From contig JBPCJO010000045.1 in NCBI GenBank assembly GCA_051005235.1, positions 1 to 64,000 on the forward strand: a stretch of 64,000 nt of DNA, written 5' to 3'. This DNA comes from JALQXV01 sp051005235 (GTDB taxonomy: Bacteria; Patescibacteriota; Saccharimonadia; Saccharimonadales; 2-12-FULL-41-12). The notes under the pieces are model-generated. The model searched no databases. It was not told the DNA's origin and worked only from the letters and a program-made list of their open reading frames with translations. The stretch's first letter is position 1; each line of letters starts with the position of its first letter. Made by a program: the position numbers and the translations under genes. Below, piece after piece: positions 40,979 to 50,515 of the stretch.

Positions 40979-41707
40979 ATGTCAGGTCATTCAAAATGGG
41001 CAAAAATTCACCGCGGTAAAGCTGTCGAAGACGCTAAGCGAGGCGCCGTCTTTACGAAACATGGCAATAACATTGCCGTAGCAGCTCGGGCTGGTGCTGA
41101 CCCGGATACTAACTTTTCGTTGCGTCTAGCTATCGATAAAGCCAAAGCAGCCAATATGCCAGCCAACAATATTCAGCGCGCTATCGACCGCGGTAGCGGC
41201 AAACTTGGCGGTGAACAAATCCAAGAAGTTATGTACGAAGGCTATGGGCCCGGTGGCACCGCCATTTTAGTAGAGTGCGCCACCGACAACATTAACCGCA
41301 CCTACCCAGATGTTCGCTTGGCTTTTAGTAAGCACGGCGGTAACATTGCCGAAAAGGGTTCGGTGGCATTTCAATTTGAGCGCAAGGGCATGATTACGGT
41401 CACCGGCACCGGCGAAGACCTATTACTCGAAGTACTCGATGCCGGCGCCGACGATGCTGTCGAAGAAGACGGAGAAATGACCGTTTATACCGACGCCAAA
41501 AAATTAGCTGAAGTCCGCGACACGCTCAAAGAAAAGGGAATCCCGATTACCGAAGCCGAACTGACGTACGTACCCAATAACACTGTTGAGATTACCGACC
41601 AAGCCACAGCCGGCAAAATTATTCGCCTAATGGACGCCCTCGAAGGGCTAGACGATGTCAGCAACACCCACGTCAATTTTGATATCCCGCAAGAACTAAT
41701 CACGTGA
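40979..41707 (+). CDS. yebC: YebC/PmpR-family protein
   Basis: 242 residues, standard length. MSGHSKWAKIHRGKAVEDAK at the start, NIQRAIDRGSGKL, YEGYGPGGTAILVE and NRTYPDVRLAFSKHGGN are family signatures. YebC proteins relieve ribosome stalling at proline stretches or regulate transcription. AAGGAG is 12 nt upstream, and TATAAT at 40944-40949 is the promoter. ruvC overlaps by 4 nt, the usual yebC-ruvC linkage. Confidence 0.96.
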   Translation: MSGHSKWAKIHRGKAVEDAKRGAVFTKHGNNIAVAARAGADPDTNFSLRLAIDKAKAANMPANNIQRAIDRGSGKLGGEQIQEVMYEGYGPGGTAILVECATDNINRTYPDVRLAFSKHGGNIAEKGSVAFQFERKGMITVTGTGEDLLLEVLDAGADDAVEEDGEMTVYTDAKKLAEVRDTLKEKGIPITEAELTYVPNNTVEITDQATAGKIIRLMDALEGLDDVSNTHVNFDIPQELIT

Positions 41708-42183
41708 GAATCCTCGGTATCGATCCGGGTACCGGCATTCTTGGCTTTGGTATTATTGATGTAAATAGACAAAGTAAAGTTACCTTAGTAGACGGGGGAG
41801 TAATACGCACGCCCGTAAATCACCCCGACAGTGAGCGGCTAAAAATAATCTTCGATGAACTAACCGAAATTATTACAGAGCATAAACCCAATACCATGTC
41901 TGTCGAAAAATTGTTTTTTGCGCAAAATGTAACAACTGCTATGACTGTCGCACAAGCCAGGGGCGTGGTTTTGCTATGCGGGATACAGAATGGGCTCGAT
42001 TTATTCGAGTACACTCCCCTGCAGATCAAACAAGCTATCACCGGCTACGGCCGAGCCGATAAAAAACAAATGCAAGAGATGGTGCGAGTAATCCTCCAAC
42101 TTAAAGAAATCCCTAAACCGGACGATTGCGCCGATGCGTTGGCGGCTGCGATTTGCCATTCGATGACTGCGCGCTACGCCTAA
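41704..42183 (+). CDS. ruvC: Holliday junction resolvase RuvC
   Basis: 159 residues. The catalytic acids are D7 (LGIDPGTGILGFG), E66 (SVEKLFFAQN) and the DDCADALA pair near the C-terminus. It cuts four-way junctions. The start overlaps the yebC stop. Like other members it works with RuvA and RuvB, encoded next door after an HD gene. Confidence 0.96.
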   Translation: MRILGIDPGTGILGFGIIDVNRQSKVTLVDGGVIRTPVNHPDSERLKIIFDELTEIITEHKPNTMSVEKLFFAQNVTTAMTVAQARGVVLLCGIQNGLDLFEYTPLQIKQAITGYGRADKKQMQEMVRVILQLKEIPKPDDCADALAAAICHSMTARYA

Positions 42184-42218
42184 CGGTGGGTAGGGCTTCA
42201 TTTAAAGAGTGGATTTGT

Positions 42219-42224
42219 TATACT
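42219..42224 (+). promoter_or_regulatory. -10 box of the HD gene (leaderless type)
   Basis: TATACT ends 8 nt before the ATG at 42233. Confidence 0.5.
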
Positions 42225-42232
42225 AGAAGCAA

Positions 42233-42970
42233 ATGTCGGAGCGTATACACTCAATCGAAATTAGATCTAACCAGGACTTGGTCGAGGATGTGGTGACCTT
42301 TGAGCCTGAGGCATGTCTGGGGCTGATTGATGATCTGACCCAGACAATTTATCTGCCATTCAGAGGGACTACTAGTAATACAGAACGGGCGATTTTACCG
42401 GCTGAGCCGTGTGTCGAACATCGCGAAAACGATGCCGAGCACACCTTTCACATCGCAACTGTGGTTAATCAGTTGTGGCAGCAACGTCAACAACTTGAGA
42501 TCATATTTCCTGACGATTATGATCCGCTCCTCGCACTTTCCTATACACTTGATCACGATGTGCTGGAGATACATGCCGGGGACGTAGATTCCATGACCCG
42601 AGATCCGGTCCTCAAACAATTCAAGCGTAGTAACGAAAAAGCGGCGGCGGCTATCATAAGACTGGCGCATCCATCGTTGGCACCAATTGCCGACAACTCA
42701 GAGCAGTATGAGAAAAAAGATAATAGTACGGCCCGCTTTGTAAATGATCTTGATAAAATCGCACCGATCCGGGTTATCTGCGCTGACGGTGGTCGCCGAT
42801 GGCACAACTGGCAAGGCACAGCAACTTCACGCAAATTTATGGTCGAAACAGTTCGGAAGAAGCTTCTGACGCCATTCGGGCACGTTATGTTAGATGCCAT
42901 CGAAGAAGATTTAGCAGCCCATCCTGAGTATTTCCCCGACGAATGCAACTATCAGGGCCGATTATTCTAG
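42233..42970 (+). CDS. HD-domain hydrolase (YfbR-like)
   Basis: 245 residues. Metal-binding motif HRENDAEHTFHIA (about 63-75), DHDVLEIHAGD (HD plus second site) and a late D in FVNDLDKIAPI. YfbR-type enzymes are 5'-deoxynucleotidases; related HD proteins clear nucleotide pools. It interrupts the ruvC-ruvA-ruvB order and has its own -10. The substrate is inferred only from family. Confidence 0.8.
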   Translation: MSERIHSIEIRSNQDLVEDVVTFEPEACLGLIDDLTQTIYLPFRGTTSNTERAILPAEPCVEHRENDAEHTFHIATVVNQLWQQRQQLEIIFPDDYDPLLALSYTLDHDVLEIHAGDVDSMTRDPVLKQFKRSNEKAAAAIIRLAHPSLAPIADNSEQYEKKDNSTARFVNDLDKIAPIRVICADGGRRWHNWQGTATSRKFMVETVRKKLLTPFGHVMLDAIEEDLAAHPEYFPDECNYQGRLF

Positions 42971-42976
42971 ATACGC

Positions 42977-42982
42977 TATAAT
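42977..42982 (+). promoter_or_regulatory. -10 box of ruvAB (leaderless type)
   Basis: TATAAT ends 8 nt before the ruvA ATG at 42991. Confidence 0.55.
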
Positions 42983-42990
42983 ATAGCTAG

Positions 42991-43572
42991 ATGATTGCAT
43001 ATCTTAATGGGGTGATTGCTGTAAAAGAGCTCGATAGTGCCGTACTTGATGTACAAGGTGTAGGCTACGGCGTTGTGTTGAGTGGTAACGATAACGCGAA
43101 TTTGACGCTCAACCAAACAGTAAAATTGTTTATTTACGAGCATATCCGCGATGATGCCCACGATTTATACGGATTTAGCCGGGTTGACAGCAAACGTTTG
43201 TTTGAGCAGTTGTTGAGTGTCAAAAATGTTGGTCCCAAAGTCGCCCTGGCGGTACTTAGCATTGGTTCCGAAGATGCCGTCCGTTTGGCGATTGCCAATG
43301 GCGATGTAAAATTACTGCAAACTGCCAAAGGCGTTGGCAAACGGGCGGCCGAACAAATGGTGGTTGAGCTACGCGATAAAGTTGGCCTGGTGGCTAGCTC
43401 AGACGCCGAGGGTATTGTTACGCGTGGTGGAGTAAACTTAGCCGATGAGGCAGTCCAGGCGTTGATTGCGTTGGGCTATAGCGAATTTGACGCCCAAAAA
43501 GCGCTTGAGCAGATTGATGCTGCCCTCCCAACCGAAGAACGCATTAGGCAGGCACTACGAGGAACTAACTAA
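42991..43572 (+). CDS. ruvA: Holliday junction helicase subunit RuvA
   Basis: 193 residues. The N-terminal OB fold has YLNGVIAVKELDSAVLDVQG and the acidic pin region. Helix-hairpin-helix motifs VKNVGPKVALAVLS and AKGVGKRAAEQMVVEL follow, and the RuvB-binding C-terminal domain (about 145-193). The stop overlaps the ruvB ATG by one base. Confidence 0.96.
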   Translation: MIAYLNGVIAVKELDSAVLDVQGVGYGVVLSGNDNANLTLNQTVKLFIYEHIRDDAHDLYGFSRVDSKRLFEQLLSVKNVGPKVALAVLSIGSEDAVRLAIANGDVKLLQTAKGVGKRAAEQMVVELRDKVGLVASSDAEGIVTRGGVNLADEAVQALIALGYSEFDAQKALEQIDAALPTEERIRQALRGTN

Positions 43573-44615
43573 TGGCAGTCGAACGAATCGTACAACCAAC
43601 CAACGACGACGCGGACGATGTTGAGCAGTTAATTGAAATTACCCTGCGACCAAAAGATTTTGCCAGTTATATTGGCCAAGAGCGTCTTAAAAAGAACATG
43701 CAGTTGGCGATTACGGCTGCCAAGAAGCGTGGCGAGCCGATTGATCATGTGCTGCTGTATGGTCCGCCCGGGCTTGGTAAGACCACGATGGCAAGTGTTA
43801 TCGCCCACGAAATGGGAGCTAATATTAGAATTACCTCCGGCCCGGCAATTGAACGGTCGGGTGACTTGGCGAGTTTGTTAACAAATCTTCAAGACGGTGA
43901 TATTTTATTCATCGACGAAATCCATCGTCTGCATCGCAGTGTCGAAGAAGTGCTCTATAGCGCTATGGAAGACTTTAAACTTGATATTATGCTTGGCAAA
44001 GGCCCGAGTGCCCGTAGCCTGCGTTTGGATTTACCAAAGTTTACGATTATTGGTGCCACTACCCGAACGGGCGCCTTGGCCGCTCCGCTGCGCGACCGTT
44101 TTGGTTTGCAACACCGTCATGAATTTTATACCGACCCAGAGGTAGCCCAAATCATTACCCGATCTGCCAGTATCTTAGACGTAAAAATTCATAAAGACGC
44201 GGCAGAACACTTAGCGAAACGGGCTCGCTTGACTCCTCGTATTGCCAACCGGTTGCTCAAGCGGGTTCGTGACTACGCCGACGTAAATGGCGACGGCATC
44301 ATTGACTTAGCGATTAGTCGCCACGCCATGGAATTATTAGAAATTGATGAACTGGGGCTTGACCCGGCCGACCGGCGACTGATCGAAACGCTGATTGATC
44401 GTCATAATGGTGGCCCAGTGGGCGTAGAAACGTTGGCGGCGATGACCGGTGACGAACGGTCGACCATCGAGGATTTCTTTGAGCCATACTTAATGCAAAT
44501 TGGCTTACTAGAACGTACGCCGCGAGGACGCATGGCGACACCCAAAGCTTACTCTCACTTGGGTAAAGTCGATACCACATCAAAAAAAGCACCTGACCAG
44601 ACAGAATTGATGTAA
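43572..44615 (+). CDS. ruvB: Holliday junction helicase subunit RuvB
   Basis: 347 residues. Walker A is YGPPGLGKTTMA, Walker B DILFIDEIHRL, sensor 1 IGATTRTGALA, and the Arg finger is in PLRDRFG. The winged helix with IDRHNGGPVGVETLA ends the protein. It drives branch migration with RuvA. Confidence 0.97.
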   Translation: MAVERIVQPTNDDADDVEQLIEITLRPKDFASYIGQERLKKNMQLAITAAKKRGEPIDHVLLYGPPGLGKTTMASVIAHEMGANIRITSGPAIERSGDLASLLTNLQDGDILFIDEIHRLHRSVEEVLYSAMEDFKLDIMLGKGPSARSLRLDLPKFTIIGATTRTGALAAPLRDRFGLQHRHEFYTDPEVAQIITRSASILDVKIHKDAAEHLAKRARLTPRIANRLLKRVRDYADVNGDGIIDLAISRHAMELLEIDELGLDPADRRLIETLIDRHNGGPVGVETLAAMTGDERSTIEDFFEPYLMQIGLLERTPRGRMATPKAYSHLGKVDTTSKKAPDQTELM

Positions 44616-44624
44616 AGTATAGTT

Positions 44625-45239
44625 ATGAATTCGGACGACAAGCAAGAACCAGAACAAAGCCCAATTATGCCCGAGGCAGAAGAGCGCCGCCAACCAGTTT
44701 TTAACCCGATGGGCCGCGTCGAGCAGATTAATACTGACGAAATAAAAATTGCCGACGTGCGCCGGCATCCAATTGGCTTATACTTTATATACATACAGAC
44801 AATAGCAGCCCTTGGCCTGAGTCTTGGCTTGGTAGGTCTATTGTTGCCAGAGTTTTTAAAAGGTTTAAATGTGAGCGATGCGAGCGCCCAGGCTATTGGG
44901 TTGCTGTTTGGTTTAGTAGTACTGAGCCTTGGCGTAATCTTTGTCATCTTGGCAACCAGAATTTATCTGGCAAATCAGCTGATTATTACAAATGACAACG
45001 TTACCCAGGTTGCTCAAGTTGGTTTGTTCCATCGAAAGGTATCCGAGCTGTCGATGGAAAATGTCGAAGACGTAACTGCCCACCAAAAGGGTCTCTTTCA
45101 GACACTTTTTAATTACGGTCGGCTACACGTCGAAACTGCCGGCGAGCAAGATAATTATAATTTTCACTACTGTCCAAATCCTAATGCCTACGCCAAAGCC
45201 ATACAAGACGCCCGGCTTACCTTCTTAAAGACGCATTAA
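44625..45239 (+). CDS. Membrane protein with bacterial PH domain (DUF304)
   Basis: 204 residues. After an acidic head (about 1-30), two helices (about 52-73 and 86-108) precede a bPH2 domain: ITNDNVTQVAQVGLFHRKVS and MENVEDVTAHQKGLFQTLFN-type segments. These proteins are of unclear function, often near stress or wall genes. It ends 8 bp from the convergent pilus operon. Confidence 0.8.
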   Translation: MNSDDKQEPEQSPIMPEAEERRQPVFNPMGRVEQINTDEIKIADVRRHPIGLYFIYIQTIAALGLSLGLVGLLLPEFLKGLNVSDASAQAIGLLFGLVVLSLGVIFVILATRIYLANQLIITNDNVTQVAQVGLFHRKVSELSMENVEDVTAHQKGLFQTLFNYGRLHVETAGEQDNYNFHYCPNPNAYAKAIQDARLTFLKTH

Positions 45240-45247
45240 ACCTCTAC

Positions 45248-45547
45248 CTATTGAAACGGATTGTCGCGGGCTTCGTTAAACAGTGATTTTACTGCCACAT
45301 TTTGATCTTCTAGCTGAATGATTTTTTTGATTGAATCCTCGTCAATTTTTAATCGTTTGACGGTATTTGTTTTTTCGGCAATAGCGTCTTCGCTTGGTTC
45401 TGCCTGAGACAATGTGCCAATTCTGAATACTAAGAATGAATAGATTAACAGTATGGTAATGATAAAAATAAACGTGGCGTAGCGTTGTGATCTGGATAGG
45501 CCTGTTTGTAAGCTCCGGCCGATTTGTTTAACATTAAGATTTTTCAT
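45248..45547 (-). CDS. Small membrane component of the type IV pilus operon
   Basis: 99 residues with one helix (about 24-43), then a coiled region ending NVAVKSLFNEARDNPFQ. No family is recognised, but it is last in the pilM-N-O order, the place of pilP. It is separated from the PilO-like gene by 3 bp. Confidence 0.5.
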   Translation of the reverse strand: MKNLNVKQIGRSLQTGLSRSQRYATFIFIITILLIYSFLVFRIGTLSQAEPSEDAIAEKTNTVKRLKIDEDSIKKIIQLEDQNVAVKSLFNEARDNPFQ

Positions 45548-45550
45548 TTA

Positions 45551-46189
45551 CTAAGGCCTCACATATGCATTAAGCGTTAAGTTAAAGTTGAGGGCGGTTC
45601 CAGTGTTATTTGGTTGTACATTAATGCCATCGACGTGGGCTGTTCGACGATTCTTCTCGAGGCTTTCAAGAAACTTCAGAAAATTCTGGTATGAGACCTC
45701 ACCATCTGAATCAACTTGAATGGGTAGGGTAAAGACTCCAGCTATACCATCAACTGCTTTGAGCTGGCTGTCGACTGGCTTTTTAGGTGCTGCTGGCGCC
45801 GCGCTTTCGTTGCCTTCGGTGGGTGCTACTACTGGCGCTTTTGGTACTGGAGCACCGAGGGTCGAAGTCTCGAAACTGATGGATTTAATGGGAATATTAT
45901 TTTCTTTCGCAATTTTAACAATCTCGAGAACTGTTTTCGCCTGATCTTTATCTTGAGGCACGACACTACGAGCAATCACATCAAGATCACTATACCGCGC
46001 GACGTCAGCTTTTGCTTGAATGAGCGCTCTTGACTGTGCCTCAATGGTCGCACTCTCAAGTTTTAAGTCTTGCACTTTTTTTGACTCTGTTTGGAGAATT
46101 GCGTTACCGCCAACGGTTCCAGCAATTATCATGCCGATCAACAACACTAATAGGGCAACCAGGCCATAGAAGTACTTCTTAGCTGTCAT
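45551..46189 (-). CDS. pilO: PilO-like pilus alignment protein
   Basis: 212 residues. One N-terminal helix (about 8-28), a coiled coil (about 35-60) and a ferredoxin-like domain with a Pro/Ala-rich insertion (APVPKAPVVAPTEG). VFTLPIQVDSDGEVSYQNFLKFLESLEKN matches the PilO core. It forms a periplasm-side complex with PilN linking PilM to the pilus. The assignment rests on order and topology. Confidence 0.75.
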   Translation of the reverse strand: MTAKKYFYGLVALLVLLIGMIIAGTVGGNAILQTESKKVQDLKLESATIEAQSRALIQAKADVARYSDLDVIARSVVPQDKDQAKTVLEIVKIAKENNIPIKSISFETSTLGAPVPKAPVVAPTEGNESAAPAAPKKPVDSQLKAVDGIAGVFTLPIQVDSDGEVSYQNFLKFLESLEKNRRTAHVDGINVQPNNTGTALNFNLTLNAYVRP

Positions 46190-46830
46190 GGTCTGGCTCC
46201 TGGTTGTTTTGTTTCTGTTGTCGGTGGAGTTATATAGACATAGGAATTATTTTTACCAAATAATGCCCTCAGGTTGACATCACAGGGGTAACGCCTTGTT
46301 TGTTCAGAAGTTGTGCTACTGCTATTCGTGGTTGTGCTAGCACAATTAATACTATTAATATCAGCTTTTTCAAAAACACCATTTTTTGGATCTTGCAAGT
46401 TTAATTGTAACCTGGCTCCAGCGTCAAAATCGACTGCTTGGGCGTTTAACTGGATACCTCCCTTTACGGTATCAATTTTTAATGATTGAAGCGCAGTACC
46501 GGCTGGTAACGCCGAGCCAATTTGTCTGATTAGTTTTGAAAATAGAATTTCTCGTGACAATACTTGAACCGTTAGTTTTGTGTTGGTTGATATCTCTTCT
46601 ACTCGCTTTTGGGTCTCTTCGAGTTGCTGTGATTTTAAGCCTTCTCTGGATTGGTTTACCTGAGACGTGTAACTGTTCACTGATTGTTTCATGTAGATTA
46701 ATCCGCCAATCACGATAAATCCGACTCCTGTTAATGAAACTATGGCAGCGATTATCCAGGTGCGAAGTTTGGTGTTACGTCGAGCGTACATAATATCTTG
46801 CTTAATGTCGTGAGGTAAGAGATTAATCAT
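46186..46830 (-). CDS. pilN: PilN-like pilus assembly protein
   Basis: 214 residues. MINLLPHDIKQD is the PilN start that docks in PilM, followed by a helix (about 28-48), a coiled coil and an external alpha/beta domain. Two Cys (NSINCAST, RYPCDVN) may form a disulfide. Overlaps of 4 nt with pilM and pilO show tight coupling. Confidence 0.85.
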   Translation of the reverse strand: MINLLPHDIKQDIMYARRNTKLRTWIIAAIVSLTGVGFIVIGGLIYMKQSVNSYTSQVNQSREGLKSQQLEETQKRVEEISTNTKLTVQVLSREILFSKLIRQIGSALPAGTALQSLKIDTVKGGIQLNAQAVDFDAGARLQLNLQDPKNGVFEKADINSINCASTTTNSSSTTSEQTRRYPCDVNLRALFGKNNSYVYITPPTTETKQPGARP

Positions 46831-47897
46831 GTAAATAACTCCTTTGGACTAATTAATGACAAGCCCGAAACAGTTACATACAATGACTTTTCGACAGCAC
46901 TAGGTGGCTGTAATTTTCCGAGTTCGAGGTCTTGCCAAGGGTTACATGTCCGCACCGGGATGCGCATTTCGTTGGTTAGATAATCACTGAGTCCTGGCAT
47001 ATTTGCGCCACCGCCCATAGTAATAATCTGTTCGATTTTTTTAGTCGAATTAGAACGCTCTTCGTGGTACCTGATCATACGTCGTATTTCTTTTACAAGT
47101 AAATTAAGACGGGGTAGCAGAGCTTCGGTAATCTCGTCTTGTTTTTTACTTTTGCTTAAGCCGTACTTTATTTTTACAATGTGGGCTTCTTGATGGGTAA
47201 TATCTAGTTCTTGGGCGATGAGGTCGGTAAACGCATTTCCGCCGCCAGGTATGGTTCCGGTAACAACGAGTCCTTTATCGTGAATGGTAATGTCGGCCGT
47301 AGCAGCTCCAAAATCAATTAAGACGGTGGGAATATCGTTTTCATATATTTGCCGCCTAAATAGCCTACTTGCAGCTAATATAGTTGTATCAAAGGCAACT
47401 GGTTCGAGCCCGAGCATACGGATTAAAAGCATGTATGAGTCGACAATTTTCTTGGGTACCCCAACAGCAAGTAACTCAATGCCTTGAGGAGTCCGGTTGA
47501 CTACCGTGTAATCGAGGTAAAGATCATCGAGCGGGACTGGAATGTACTGTTCAGCTTCTATCTGAACGGCTTGCATTAGTTCATTATCTGGAATCTGGGG
47601 GAGGCTCATTGACCGAGTGAAAGTGCGACTAGCCGGAATTGAGACGGCTACCCGGTGGGTAGTAATCTCGCCGATAATATCGTTTTTAAACAGCTTCTGT
47701 ATAGAGGAAGCCAATAATTTGAAGTCAACAATCACGCCATCTTTAATTGAGCTAACATCGTAGGCGGTAACACCATAGCCTCTAACGAGCTGATTTTTAC
47801 CGGCGTGATGCTCAAGTTGCATGACTTTTATGCTGCTGGAGCCAATGTCGAGTCCAAACAGTGGTTTGTCTTTAAAAAAATGTGACGAACTGTTCAT
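46827..47897 (-). CDS. pilM: PilM, actin-like pilus assembly ATPase-fold protein
   Basis: 356 residues. FGLDIGSSSIKVMQLE is phosphate motif 1; VLIDFGAATADITI and MGGGANMPGLSDYLT are motif 2 and adenosine. QAVQIEAEQYIPVPLDDLYLD is a PilM hallmark. It is cytoplasmic and binds PilN. GGGTGG precedes the ATG. It is divergent from the pilin-like genes at 47988. Confidence 0.95.
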   Translation of the reverse strand: MNSSSHFFKDKPLFGLDIGSSSIKVMQLEHHAGKNQLVRGYGVTAYDVSSIKDGVIVDFKLLASSIQKLFKNDIIGEITTHRVAVSIPASRTFTRSMSLPQIPDNELMQAVQIEAEQYIPVPLDDLYLDYTVVNRTPQGIELLAVGVPKKIVDSYMLLIRMLGLEPVAFDTTILAASRLFRRQIYENDIPTVLIDFGAATADITIHDKGLVVTGTIPGGGNAFTDLIAQELDITHQEAHIVKIKYGLSKSKKQDEITEALLPRLNLLVKEIRRMIRYHEERSNSTKKIEQIITMGGGANMPGLSDYLTNEMRIPVRTCNPWQDLELGKLQPPSAVEKSLYVTVSGLSLISPKELFT

Positions 47898-47970
47898 TCC
47901 ACCCTATAGATAACTATAATAAAAAGTTGTAATATCAAGAATAAGTATAGCTTAAATCAGTGCTTATGCA

Positions 47971-47976
47971 TATAAT
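47971..47976 (+). promoter_or_regulatory. -10 box of the minor pilin genes (leaderless type)
   Basis: TATAAT ends 11 nt before the ATG at 47988, in the divergent 90-bp gap with pilM. Confidence 0.5.
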
Positions 47977-47987
47977 TAAGCGTAAGT

Positions 47988-48377
47988 ATGGTAAAAAATC
48001 AAACCGGGTTTACGCTAATTGAGCTTGTAGTAAGTATTACCCTAATCGGTGTCGTAATTGGCAGCACCTTGACATTGTTCCTGACAATCCAGAGTACACA
48101 GCGCCGAACAGTTTATCTGGAGACAGCTACCCGATCTGCCCAACGCAAAATGGAATCGCTCCGAAACAATAATTACAATAATTTAGTTGCCGGCCAGACG
48201 CTAAACTTTACTGCCGAATTACCAGTAGAACTAAAAAACCGAACAGGTAGCGTATTAGTCAGTGAGCCGACCCCGGGTTTAAAACGGATCGATATAACGG
48301 TTGAGTATTACGAAGGTACTAGCCGCCAAGAAGTTAAGTTAAGTTCTTTGGTAGGGATTTTAGGAATTACCCAATGA
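47988..48377 (+). CDS. Type IV prepilin-like protein
   Basis: 129 residues. MVKNQTG is the leader, cut before FTLIELVVSITLIG with Glu at mature +5. The small C-terminal domain lacks Cys. By size and order it is a minor pilin. It overlaps the next gene by 4 nt. A prepilin peptidase is needed but is not in this window. Confidence 0.9.
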   Translation: MVKNQTGFTLIELVVSITLIGVVIGSTLTLFLTIQSTQRRTVYLETATRSAQRKMESLRNNNYNNLVAGQTLNFTAELPVELKNRTGSVLVSEPTPGLKRIDITVEYYEGTSRQEVKLSSLVGILGITQ

Positions 48378-49039
48378 TCAAAGTGAACACAACCAGCAAA
48401 GGCTTTACCCTTGTAGAAACAGTCATCTCTCTTACAGTTGTAGCTATTTTGCTGACCGTTATTGCTAATTTTTCGATTAGCACGCTTAGCCAAAGTTCAG
48501 TTGAGGCAAGTCGGGCTAACTTATTGTCGGAATCTCAGATTGCTATGGATCGAGTTATCAACGATATTCGACTGTCGTCGGGGGCAGACGAGAGTAACCG
48601 CTACGCCGACCCAAACAACCCAGACGGTAGTTTAGCTTGGGAATCCACTTCCGGAACGCTTGTCCTTGCTACAGCCGTTCAAGACGCCAGTAATACGATT
48701 ATTTTTGCCGACCCAACCAAGTATATATCCGAAAAGAATAATGTTGTTTACTTCGTGAAAGATAAAGTTCTGTATAAGCGGGTACTGGCTTCTCCTGTGG
48801 CTAATAATGCTGCTGTAACTACTTGTCCGGCAGCAGCGGCTACGACAGTTTGTCCGGCTGACCGTGCCTTACTAAGTAATGTTACAAATTTCAGCATCAA
48901 GTACCTGAATGGTGATGATCAAGAAGTTATTCCAACCGAAAGCCGATCTATCGAACTAACTGTCCAAACAGCAGTTTCTAAATTCAGTCAAAATATAACC
49001 AGTAACTACACAACAAGGGCGGTATTTAGAAATGATTAA
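48374..49039 (+). CDS. Type IV prepilin-like protein
   Basis: 221 residues. The leader MIKVNTTSKG precedes FTLVETVISLTVVAI with Glu +5. The external domain has TTCPAAAATTVCPADRA, a disulfide loop typical of PilW-like minor pilins. It overlaps its neighbours by 4 and 8 nt. Confidence 0.88.
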   Translation: MIKVNTTSKGFTLVETVISLTVVAILLTVIANFSISTLSQSSVEASRANLLSESQIAMDRVINDIRLSSGADESNRYADPNNPDGSLAWESTSGTLVLATAVQDASNTIIFADPTKYISEKNNVVYFVKDKVLYKRVLASPVANNAAVTTCPAAAATTVCPADRALLSNVTNFSIKYLNGDDQEVIPTESRSIELTVQTAVSKFSQNITSNYTTRAVFRND

Positions 49040-50435
49040 TAAGTTGCGCTTCCCACTGATCAAAAATCAGCGCGGAATGATATTAGTGACTTTGATTGCC
49101 ATGATGACGGCTTTCGCTATAATCGGACTGGCGCTTAGCAGTTACACTACAAGTCAGTATAGCCGCACCAGAACAAATGTATTTATCGCCAATGCGACTC
49201 AAGTAGCTGAGGCTGGTATCGAAAATTCTTTATATCAGATTAACCAAGATGAAACATTCGCCGGTTTTACGACTGATCAGGAGTTTTTCAATAATGCTAC
49301 CCAAGGCCGAGCGGTTTACACGACCGAGGTTATACCTACGGCCGACAGTAATGCTAAAATTGTTACTTCAACCGCTAAAATCTATCGGCTATCTGACTTG
49401 GTTAAGCCAGTGAGCATCCGCAAAATAAAGGTAACTATTGTTGGGACTAACTCGGCTGGATACTCTGTATATAGTGGTCCCGGTGGACTTAATATAAGCG
49501 GTAACGCCACTATTACGAACACCAACGTTTATGTAAATGGCAAAATCAATTTAAGCGGTACCGCCGGAATTGGTACAAACGCTCAGCCAGTTAGTGTTTC
49601 GGTTGCGAATATAGCCTGTCCCACAGGCGCTACACCCGGCCCAACCTACCCAACGCTATGTACAACTGGCGAACCAATTAGTATGACTGCTAATACTAAG
49701 ATATACGGCACCGTCTGTGCGACCGGCCAAACCAGTACTGGACCCAATAACAATATACAGCCGGGTAACGGTGGAGAAGGCCTTAAACCTGGCTGTACGG
49801 CACCGGCAGTTTCCTCGATTACCTACGACCGTGCTGCCCATATTGCCGCGGTAACTACTACCGGGTCGGCTAACAGCAGTACCTACGCTTGTAGCGGAAG
49901 CAGTTCTAAAACATGGCCGGCTAACCTTAAGCTAACGGGCAACGTGTCAATAAGCGGAAACTGCAACTTACGCATTACCGGTAACGTCTATGTCACCGGT
50001 AATCTTAATATCACCGGTGGTACAATTACCATTGACGACGCACTAGGAGCTACACGTCCGGTAATAATAGTTGACGGCACGGTTAGTGTAAATGGTAATA
50101 CCAAGCTTATAGCTAACTCATCAGGAATTGGTATGCACCTGATTAGCTTTAAAAGCACCGGGGCTTGTAGTCCAAATTGCACGGCTGTAACTGGTACTGA
50201 CCTTAAGACGTCGCAAGACCTACAAACGGTTACGGTAAGTGGCAATGCGAATATGCCGGGGGTAATCTACCAGGCGTACTGGTCTAAAGCTGTTCTATCT
50301 GGTACTGGTAACATTGGCGCAGCGATTGGCCAAACAATCGATCTAAGCGGCAACGGTACGGTTATCTTTGGTACGATTCTCTCCTCGGGCAATCGTTCGT
50401 GGAGCGTCACGAGCTACCAGCAAGACTTTGATTGA
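49032..50435 (+). CDS. PilX-like large pilin with repetitive surface domain
   Basis: 467 residues. MINKLRFPLIKNQRG is a leader followed by MILVTLIAMMTAFAIIGLAL, so Met replaces Phe and the Glu at +5 is absent, as in PilX/GspK-type tip components. The external part has runs such as SGNATITNTNVYVNGKINLS and GNVYVTGNLNITGGTITIDD, suggesting a beta-helix. Six or more Cys are present. Tip adhesin is the inferred role. Confidence 0.8.
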   Translation: MINKLRFPLIKNQRGMILVTLIAMMTAFAIIGLALSSYTTSQYSRTRTNVFIANATQVAEAGIENSLYQINQDETFAGFTTDQEFFNNATQGRAVYTTEVIPTADSNAKIVTSTAKIYRLSDLVKPVSIRKIKVTIVGTNSAGYSVYSGPGGLNISGNATITNTNVYVNGKINLSGTAGIGTNAQPVSVSVANIACPTGATPGPTYPTLCTTGEPISMTANTKIYGTVCATGQTSTGPNNNIQPGNGGEGLKPGCTAPAVSSITYDRAAHIAAVTTTGSANSSTYACSGSSSKTWPANLKLTGNVSISGNCNLRITGNVYVTGNLNITGGTITIDDALGATRPVIIVDGTVSVNGNTKLIANSSGIGMHLISFKSTGACSPNCTAVTGTDLKTSQDLQTVTVSGNANMPGVIYQAYWSKAVLSGTGNIGAAIGQTIDLSGNGTVIFGTILSSGNRSWSVTSYQQDFD

Positions 50436-50465
50436 TCATATATTTATCGCTAGTTGTCTAAAATT

Positions 50466-50495
50466 AAAAACTCCCGCTATTAAACGGGAGTTTTT
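50466..50495. terminator. Bidirectional terminator between convergent pilin genes
   Basis: AAAAACTCCCG and CGGGAGTTTTT pair over 11 bp with an 8-nt loop; A- and T-runs serve both strands. Confidence 0.9.
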
Positions 50496-50515
50496 AGAAG
50501 AGATTAGTTAAACGG

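Noticed and set aside
44618..44623. TATAGT before the PH-domain gene as a leaderless promoter
   Set aside because: It ends one base before the ATG, so the transcript would begin inside the gene.
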